Below, in pieces: positions 16,163-19,939 of a stretch of DNA of 19,939 nt (positions are counted from its first letter, which is position 1; each line of letters starts with the position of its first letter). Where the stretch lies: assembly GCA_023301335.1 (NCBI GenBank), contig JALZVA010000205.1, positions 1-19,939 of the forward strand, written 5' to 3'. The DNA is from Akkermansiaceae bacterium (lineage in GTDB: Bacteria; Verrucomicrobiota; Verrucomicrobiia; Verrucomicrobiales; Akkermansiaceae). A model generated the notes under the pieces. That model was not told where the DNA came from and did not search any database. It worked only from the letters and a program-made list of their open reading frames with translations. The position numbers were made by a program, and so were the translations under genes.

Positions 16163-16204
16163 AAGGAGGATTTTGTAACGATGTGTATTTACCCTTGTCC
16201 GTAG
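16163..16204 (+). other. Strong ribosome binding site and 7-residue ORF before the terminator hairpin
   Basis: AAGGAGG at 16163-16169 is a full Shine-Dalgarno match in a window where most genes have weak ones. Eleven bases later ATG 16181 opens a seven-residue ORF (MCIYPCP) ending at TAG 16202-16204, and the hairpin at 16211-16245 follows directly. This could be a small transcript with a leader-type peptide, or chance. There is no plus-strand gene for it to control, since hpf lies on the opposite strand. Confidence 0.25.
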
Positions 16205-16210
16205 TAAATA

Positions 16211-16245
16211 GAAGAGGGCTACGCATCTTGCATAGCCCTCTTTTT
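16211..16245 (-). terminator. Hairpin terminator downstream of hpf, possibly bidirectional
   Basis: AGAGGGCTA (16213-16221) pairs perfectly with TAGCCCTCT (16233-16241), with an additional GCA/TGC inner pairing. It starts 20 bases after the hpf stop on the minus strand, where the following bases read TTCTATTTA. On the plus strand the tail TTTTT (16241-16245) is stronger. It therefore ends the lpt-hpf operon and may also stop plus-strand transcription. The rest of the 248-base gap (16013-16260) holds no gene I can support beyond the short ORF at 16181, and presumably contains the sulfatase promoter. Confidence 0.8.
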
Positions 16246-16260
16246 CGTAGGCGTAGGAGG

Positions 16261-16854
16261 TTAGCCATTAGGTTCGATTATAGAATAATCACCATCACTT
16301 CTTCTGTAAACGATTTGGAGAATATCACGGCGCGCGTTCTGGTAAACGATGAAGGGTTTATCGGAGAGCTCTAGCTCCATGATGGCGTCTTCTTTATAAA
16401 GCTTCTTGAGCTTGTAGCCTTCTCGATGAATGAGCATCGGTTCAGGGTCGGCTTCGACTTCTTCTGGAATTTGGTCAAGAAGGTCTTGGGAGAAAACCTT
16501 CTCCGGGAGGTGCTTGATAGAACCCTCTGGGCCAGGGCGGTGTTTCTTAAGTAAACGCGTTTTACGTTTTCTCATGCGCCTAGCAATTTTTGAGATAGTA
16601 TTATCAATAGAGGCATACATGTTATCATGTGTCTCTGAAGAAGCATCGATGGTGATGTGATTGGCACAGTAGAGAATGACCTCTGCGATGTGCCTATTTT
16701 TTTGGACGTCTAAGACTGCTTTCGCTTCAATAATCTTAGGGTAATCTAAATGGAGGCCTTCGATTTTTTTATGAACATAATTTCGAAGGGAGTCGGTAAT
16801 AGACTCGTGACGGACGGTGATATTAATTGGGGTATTCACATTTGCTGTTTGCAT
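16261..16854 (-). CDS. hpf: Ribosome hibernation promoting factor, long form
   Basis: Long HPF binds the 30S subunit and pairs ribosomes into inactive 100S dimers in stationary phase or starvation. The 197-residue protein starts at ATG 16854 (MQTANVNTPINITVRHESIT), preceded by AAAGGA about 11 bases upstream; the ATG at 16908 is less likely. The N-terminal S30AE domain runs to about residue 105 and ends in the basic stretch ARRMRKRKTRLLKK. A linker follows, then the C-terminal dimerisation domain, with EDAIMELELSDKPFIVYQNA and the typical ending VYRRSDGDYSIIEP. It is the last gene of the lpt operon, 120 bases after lptB. That gap holds a two-part hairpin (16889-16922), suggesting separate or additional control of hpf. 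Confidence 0.94.
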   Translation of the reverse strand: MQTANVNTPINITVRHESITDSLRNYVHKKIEGLHLDYPKIIEAKAVLDVQKNRHIAEVILYCANHITIDASSETHDNMYASIDNTISKIARRMRKRKTRLLKKHRPGPEGSIKHLPEKVFSQDLLDQIPEEVEADPEPMLIHREGYKLKKLYKEDAIMELELSDKPFIVYQNARRDILQIVYRRSDGDYSIIEPNG

Positions 16855-16888
16855 ATTTATAGTAGTCCTTTCTGTTGGTGTTAACGAT

Positions 16889-16922
16889 TCGGTAAGCTTG
16901 GTATGCAACCAAGAAAAACCGA
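16889..16922 (-). promoter_or_regulatory. Two-part hairpin in the lptB-hpf gap
   Basis: On the hpf strand an outer 5-bp stem TCGGT/ACCGA and an inner 6-bp stem CTTGGT/ACCAAG are separated by a small internal loop (TTTT opposite CTT) and capped by TGCAT. It ends about 35 bases before the hpf start. It lacks a following T-run, so a terminator is unlikely; a leader RNA structure, processing site or operator is possible. Confidence 0.45.
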
Positions 16923-16974
16923 GCTAATGAGCACGCTTTAAAGCAATGATCACCATATAATAGACTAAAAAAAC

Positions 16975-17748
16975 TCAGAGTGTAAAGTCTTCTCCTAAAT
17001 AATGTTTGCGAGCCATGGCGTCGCTGGCGATTTCTTCGGCAGTTCCTTCGATAAAAACTTTGCCGTCAGTCATCACATAGGCATGATCCACAATACTTAA
17101 GGTGGCGCGGACATCATGGTCGGTGATCAAGATACTTAAGCCATCTTTATCTCTGAGCTCGCAAACGATTTCGTGAATATCTTCGACTGCTTTCGGGTCA
17201 ACCCCTGCAAAAGGTTCGTCTAGCATGAGGAGCTTGGGAGAAGTGCAGAGGCAGCGTGCGATAGATAAGCGGCGTTTTTCTCCACCAGAGAGGGTCATGG
17301 CGATGGATTTACGTAGCTTAGAGATTCTGAATCGTTCTAGTAGTTCATCTCGTTTTTCCTTCTGTTGCTTACGTGTGAGGTCTTTTCTTGACTCTAACAC
17401 GGCAAGGAGGTTGTCAGATACGGAGAGTTTTCTAAAGATGGATTCATCTTGGGGAAGGTAGGACATACCGAGTCTGGCACGCTTATGCATTGGCATACTG
17501 GTGATATCATTACCGAGGTAGGTAACGACTCCATCAGTAGGGGGGACGAGGCCAGTAATCATGTAAAAGGTAGTGGTTTTACCTGCTCCGTTAGGGCCTA
17601 ACAAACCAACAATTTCTCCTTCACCAATGGTGAGAGAGACACCGTCGACGACAGCTCTACCACTATATTCTTTCTTCAGTTTGGAGGCTCCTAGAAGAAA
17701 TTGCACACTGCTCCGCTTAGTGGCGGATTCTGTAAGATTGTAGTCCAC
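16975..17748 (-). CDS. lptB: Lipopolysaccharide export ABC transporter ATP-binding protein
   Basis: LptB is the cytoplasmic ATPase of the LptB2FGC complex that drives LPS from the inner membrane to the surface. The 257-residue protein shows Walker A GPNGAGKTT, the Q-loop in LPQDESIF, the signature LSGGEKRRLSIAR, Walker B LLMLDEPFAGVDP and the switch His in ITDHD. YLPQDESIFRKLSV and the end HYLGEDFTL are typical of LptB. The longest frame uses GTG 17748, giving an N-terminal extension of about 20 residues; GTG 17706, with GGAG shortly upstream, is an alternative. It follows the LptC/LptA-like gene by 24 bases. lptF and lptG are not in the window. Confidence 0.94.
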   Translation of the reverse strand: MDYNLTESATKRSSVQFLLGASKLKKEYSGRAVVDGVSLTIGEGEIVGLLGPNGAGKTTTFYMITGLVPPTDGVVTYLGNDITSMPMHKRARLGMSYLPQDESIFRKLSVSDNLLAVLESRKDLTRKQQKEKRDELLERFRISKLRKSIAMTLSGGEKRRLSIARCLCTSPKLLMLDEPFAGVDPKAVEDIHEIVCELRDKDGLSILITDHDVRATLSIVDHAYVMTDGKVFIEGTAEEIASDAMARKHYLGEDFTL

Positions 17749-17772
17749 AGGGAATAAAATTGGGGTGTGATA

Positions 17773-19023
17773 TTACTTACCTTTTTTAAGTCCACCGATG
17801 GTGATGTTAGAACCTCCGTCAATACGGGTGGAGCCGTCTAGGCGAATGAGAATCCATTGGTTCTCTCGCAGTGTTTCGGTCTTGATCCAGCGGTCTCCCT
17901 CGGTGGCAATGATGTATGGCTTTCCTCCTTTAAGAATAGTAGTGCCCTCTTCGTAGTTAAATTCAACAAGATCGGCAAAGCCTTCAATGACCTTTTCCAC
18001 ACCTTTGTCGTCCTTCATTCGACCTTTAAATTTTACATTACCAATGGCTACGATTTTTTTAATACCGTGTTTGTTTTCTTGCTTGTTGGCCTTGTTATCA
18101 GTTGAGCCTTCGTGGGTGACAGTAAGTTCCTTGGAGCAATCAAGAGTGAGGCGAGGCTCACGGACTTTTATATTTTTTTGAAAAGAGAGAATGCCTTTTT
18201 CTATGTCGAAGAAGTTATCTCCTTCGCAGCTTATCTTTAATGCATCTTTGGAGCTGGGGGTAGCTTGTATGGCTGCTACAGGCGCTACTTTTTTCTTATT
18301 TTGAATGAATTGACTAGCTTGTTCTGAGCTTAAAAATGCCTGTATCAGAATGTCTGATTCGCTGGTTTTTTGCGAATCTAGCTGCTTTATTTTAGAAAGA
18401 GAATCCTTGTTTGGGAAAGAGGCTTGGCTGAGAGGTGCCTGACGAAGTGACTCTAGTTCGGCCGATTTTTGGGGTGTGAGAGTGAGCTGGTTGGCGATTC
18501 CGGTGGTGATGAGAGCGAGTGAGGTGGCGGCACTTGCTGTGGATTTTTTTAAAGGGTGCATCGTTTTTTCAGAAGTTTGTGTCTTAGGACGAAGTTTTAT
18601 TTCAGAGTAGATAGGTCCAAGAATGAGTCCTTGGCGGGAAGTTAAATTTGTGATGATACCATTACCGCGGCAAGTGCCGCTGGAGTTCGTTACGGAGACA
18701 AGATTATGACTCGTTACAAAATTAAGAACTGGGTTGTAGTCGGCATTTTCGAGATGCACAGAGATGAAGTCATCTTGGCTTTGCCCGAATTGTTTCAGCT
18801 TCATTCCCGTGATTTTAATACATGCGCTGTCTATTTTCTCCACTAGTTCAGCTTCTAATAGAGCGCTGGGTTTTAAATTTTTATCGTAACGAGGAACCTT
18901 GAGCTTATGCATTTTGGTTCCATTGGGTAAGGCATCCAAGTTATGATTGAGCTGATTTGATGACTGTGCGCTGGCAAGCATGGAGCTTACGGCGATAAGA
19001 AGAGCTGGGAAAAGGCGTCGCAT
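17773..19023 (-). CDS. LptC/LptA-like periplasmic LPS transport protein, two-module
   Basis: A 416-residue exported protein just upstream of lptB, in the place of lptC and lptA. ATG 19023 begins MRRLFPALLIAVSSMLASAQ, a signal peptide; the frame is open further upstream but overlaps the DUF1844 gene. The C-terminal module (about 262-416) has the OstA/LptA beta-jelly-roll pattern (ALKISCEGDNFFDIEKGILS, KIVAIGNVKFKG, EFNYEEGTTILKGGKPYI). The N-terminal module (about 40-145) is a second beta-rich domain that could be LptC- or OstA-like, which I cannot confirm. Between them lies a hydrophobic patch (about 162-178, TASAATSLALITTGIAN) preceded by two Lys, like a second signal or membrane segment, then a Ser/Gln/Lys-rich linker. 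The protein is about twice the usual size of LptA. The N-module function is inferred from position. Confidence 0.75.
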   Translation of the reverse strand: MRRLFPALLIAVSSMLASAQSSNQLNHNLDALPNGTKMHKLKVPRYDKNLKPSALLEAELVEKIDSACIKITGMKLKQFGQSQDDFISVHLENADYNPVLNFVTSHNLVSVTNSSGTCRGNGIITNLTSRQGLILGPIYSEIKLRPKTQTSEKTMHPLKKSTASAATSLALITTGIANQLTLTPQKSAELESLRQAPLSQASFPNKDSLSKIKQLDSQKTSESDILIQAFLSSEQASQFIQNKKKVAPVAAIQATPSSKDALKISCEGDNFFDIEKGILSFQKNIKVREPRLTLDCSKELTVTHEGSTDNKANKQENKHGIKKIVAIGNVKFKGRMKDDKGVEKVIEGFADLVEFNYEEGTTILKGGKPYIIATEGDRWIKTETLRENQWILIRLDGSTRIDGGSNITIGGLKKGK

Positions 19024-19033
19024 GCGTACTTTG

Positions 19034-19294
19034 CTACGCCTCAGAAGAGGTTGTGCGGTAAAGAGTTTCGAGGTTTTCGATGGCCGAGAAGAGGAGTTGT
19101 TGCTCAGTTTTACTAAGATTTCCGGTGGTTTTTTCGCGGAGCATATTGAGATTCTCGATGACACTTGAGGCAGCCTGAAGATTGACGATTTTTTCACCAC
19201 TAGCAGGGTGGGGGACTTGCCCAAGAAACATGCCTGCGCTTTGTGCCTGCATGATGATGAAATTATTGAATTTAGACTCCTTCGTATCTGACAT
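19034..19294 (-). CDS. DUF1844 family protein
   Basis: An 86-residue small, soluble, helical protein. The core FIIMQAQSAGMFLGQVPHP followed by NLQAASSVIENLNMLREKT and GNLSKTEQQLL matches the DUF1844 pattern, in which a hydrophobic helix with GQ-x-P-x-P is followed by two amphipathic helices. Function is unknown in the family. ATG 19294 is chosen because AGGA lies 8 bases upstream; ATG 19303 is possible but overlaps that ribosome binding site. It is the first gene of the minus-strand lpt-hpf operon, ending 10 bases before the LptC/LptA-like gene. A link to envelope biogenesis is suggested by position only. Confidence 0.85.
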   Translation of the reverse strand: MSDTKESKFNNFIIMQAQSAGMFLGQVPHPASGEKIVNLQAASSVIENLNMLREKTTGNLSKTEQQLLFSAIENLETLYRTTSSEA

Positions 19295-19430
19295 TGCTAT
19301 CATCCTATGGGTTATTACGCATAGAGCAAAGAGAAAAGGGGAAGATTTTGAGAAATTACTAAGCTGTCACTTTTATTCAACTTTTTCTGGTCAAGTATAC
19401 AGAGATTTGTTGATAATATAGATATTACTG

Positions 19431-19613
19431 ATGGATGAAATAAAATTGTTAGGCCTGTCGCTTTTAGCTGGCTTCTTTGTAGGTGTGCTTTTTAGTGCAA
19501 TTAAGTTACCGTTGCCAGCTCCTCCAGCCCTAGCGGGGATATTAGGTATTTTAGGCATTTACCTTGGACATAAAGCTTGGCTTTGGGCAATGAACTCCTA
19601 TTTTAACACATAA
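19431..19613 (+). CDS. XapX-domain (DUF1427) small membrane protein
   Basis: A 60-residue protein with two hydrophobic helices (about 5-23 and 32-54) and the diagnostic block KLPLPAPPALAGILGILGIYLG between and across them, matching the XapX domain. The domain is named after XapX, encoded near xanthosine utilisation genes; its role is unproven, though a membrane role in nucleoside use is suspected. ATG 19431 is the start, with no clear Shine-Dalgarno sequence. A weak promoter-like pair (TGGTCA at 19388-19393 and GATAAT at 19412-19417, 18-base spacing) lies just upstream and would leave a very short leader. It is 12 bases before a thymidine phosphorylase gene, likely co-transcribed. Confidence 0.85.
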   Translation: MDEIKLLGLSLLAGFFVGVLFSAIKLPLPAPPALAGILGILGIYLGHKAWLWAMNSYFNT

Positions 19614-19625
19614 TAAGAAACGGCA

Positions 19626-19939
19626 ATGCAAAATTTTAAAGATATTATAGCAAAGCAACGTGATGGATACGAAGTCGCAGATTGGGAGATCGCGGACTTT
19701 GTGAAAGGAATCGCTTCAGGCAATGTTTCAAACTCTCAAATAGCCGCCTACACTATGGCCATTTATTTGAGAGGAATGACAGGTGGTGAATTGGTAATTT
19801 TAACTAAAGCTATGCGTGATTCTGGGGTGGTATTTGATTGGTCAAATCTCGATGGGCCAGTGGTAGATAAGCATTCGACTGGAGGAGTAGGGGATTTGAC
19901 TTCACTTATTTTAGCTCCTACTCTAGCCGCGTGTGGAGT
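19626..19939 (+). CDS. deoA: Thymidine phosphorylase, N-terminal part (cut by window end)
   Basis: Only the first 104 codons are present. The protein opens MQNFKDIIAKQRDGYEVADW, with IAAYTMAIYLRGMTGGEL and LTKAMRDSG, then the phosphate-binding signature DKHSTGGVGDLTS starting at Asp81, followed by LAPTLAACG. This is the thymidine/pyrimidine-nucleoside phosphorylase family, which cleaves thymidine, deoxyuridine or uridine with phosphate to base plus (deoxy)ribose-1-phosphate. The Leu-Thr-Ser after GVGD resembles DeoA (GDVTS) more than Pdp (GDKTS), so thymidine phosphorylase is favoured; the rest of the gene is needed to be sure. It follows the XapX gene by 12 bases. Confidence 0.9.
   Translation, partial: MQNFKDIIAKQRDGYEVADWEIADFVKGIASGNVSNSQIAAYTMAIYLRGMTGGELVILTKAMRDSGVVFDWSNLDGPVVDKHSTGGVGDLTSLILAPTLAACG

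Noticed and set aside
16144..16374. 76-residue plus-strand frame through the hpf terminator into hpf
   Set aside because: It crosses a strong hairpin with a T-run and then reads antisense through hpf, with an Arg-rich low-sense translation.
19024..19224. N-terminal extension of the LptC/LptA-like frame
   Set aside because: It overlaps the DUF1844 gene on the same strand, while a clear signal peptide starts at ATG 19023.

Overview
The window looks like chromosomal DNA from a Gram-negative member of the Planctomycetes-Verrucomicrobia-Chlamydiae group, most likely a marine Verrucomicrobiota related to Rubritaleaceae/Akkermansiaceae. This is inferred from gene content: a PEP-CTERM protein, a secreted sulfatase beside secreted BD-FAE-type esterases (one with EF-hands), a Lpt lipopolysaccharide export operon, an FG-GAP/VCBS protein and generally weak Shine-Dalgarno sequences. 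No rRNA is present to confirm it. I see no tRNA, CRISPR array, insertion sequence, phage gene or attachment site; most of the window is core genome with a small accessory patch.

Layout, left to right. (1) 1-299: 3' end of an FG-GAP/VCBS-repeat gene. (2) 462-3707: carB, large subunit of carbamoyl-phosphate synthase, closed by a clear rho-independent terminator (3716-3740). (3) 3824-4222: small two-helix membrane protein of unknown function. (4) 4322-9865: plus-strand run of a PEP-CTERM protein, a DUF374 lysophospholipid acyltransferase, folD, grpE, dnaJ and a flavin disulfide oxidoreductase. (5) 9915-10148: on the minus strand, a tiny gene resembling the nitrate/nitrite transporter NrtS, head-to-head with (6) 10306-12330, a UvrD/PcrA-type helicase. 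(7) 12375-16012: minus-strand accessory cluster of two exported alpha/beta hydrolases and an exported sulfatase. (8) 16261-19294: minus-strand envelope operon, DUF1844 - LptC/LptA-like - lptB - hpf, ending at a strong hairpin terminator (16211-16245). (9) 19431-19939: plus-strand XapX-domain membrane protein followed by the 5' part of a thymidine phosphorylase gene (deoA).

Functional themes. CarB feeds pyrimidine and arginine synthesis, FolD one-carbon metabolism and DeoA pyrimidine salvage. GrpE and DnaJ are DnaK co-chaperones; dnaK is not in the window. The esterase-esterase-sulfatase cluster fits deacylation and desulfation of a sulfated, acylated polysaccharide outside the cytoplasm, but no glycoside hydrolase or transporter is present to name the substrate. 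The lpt-hpf linkage recalls the proteobacterial lptC-lptA-lptB-rpoN-hpf order, here without rpoN and with one protein apparently replacing LptC and LptA.

I did not find a clearly new multi-gene system. The points most worth a second look are the long LptC/LptA-like protein with an internal hydrophobic segment, the two-part hairpin before hpf, the strong ribosome binding site and 7-residue ORF in front of the 16211-16245 hairpin, the hairpin between the PEP-CTERM and acyltransferase genes, the NrtS-like gene, and the XapX-deoA pairing.
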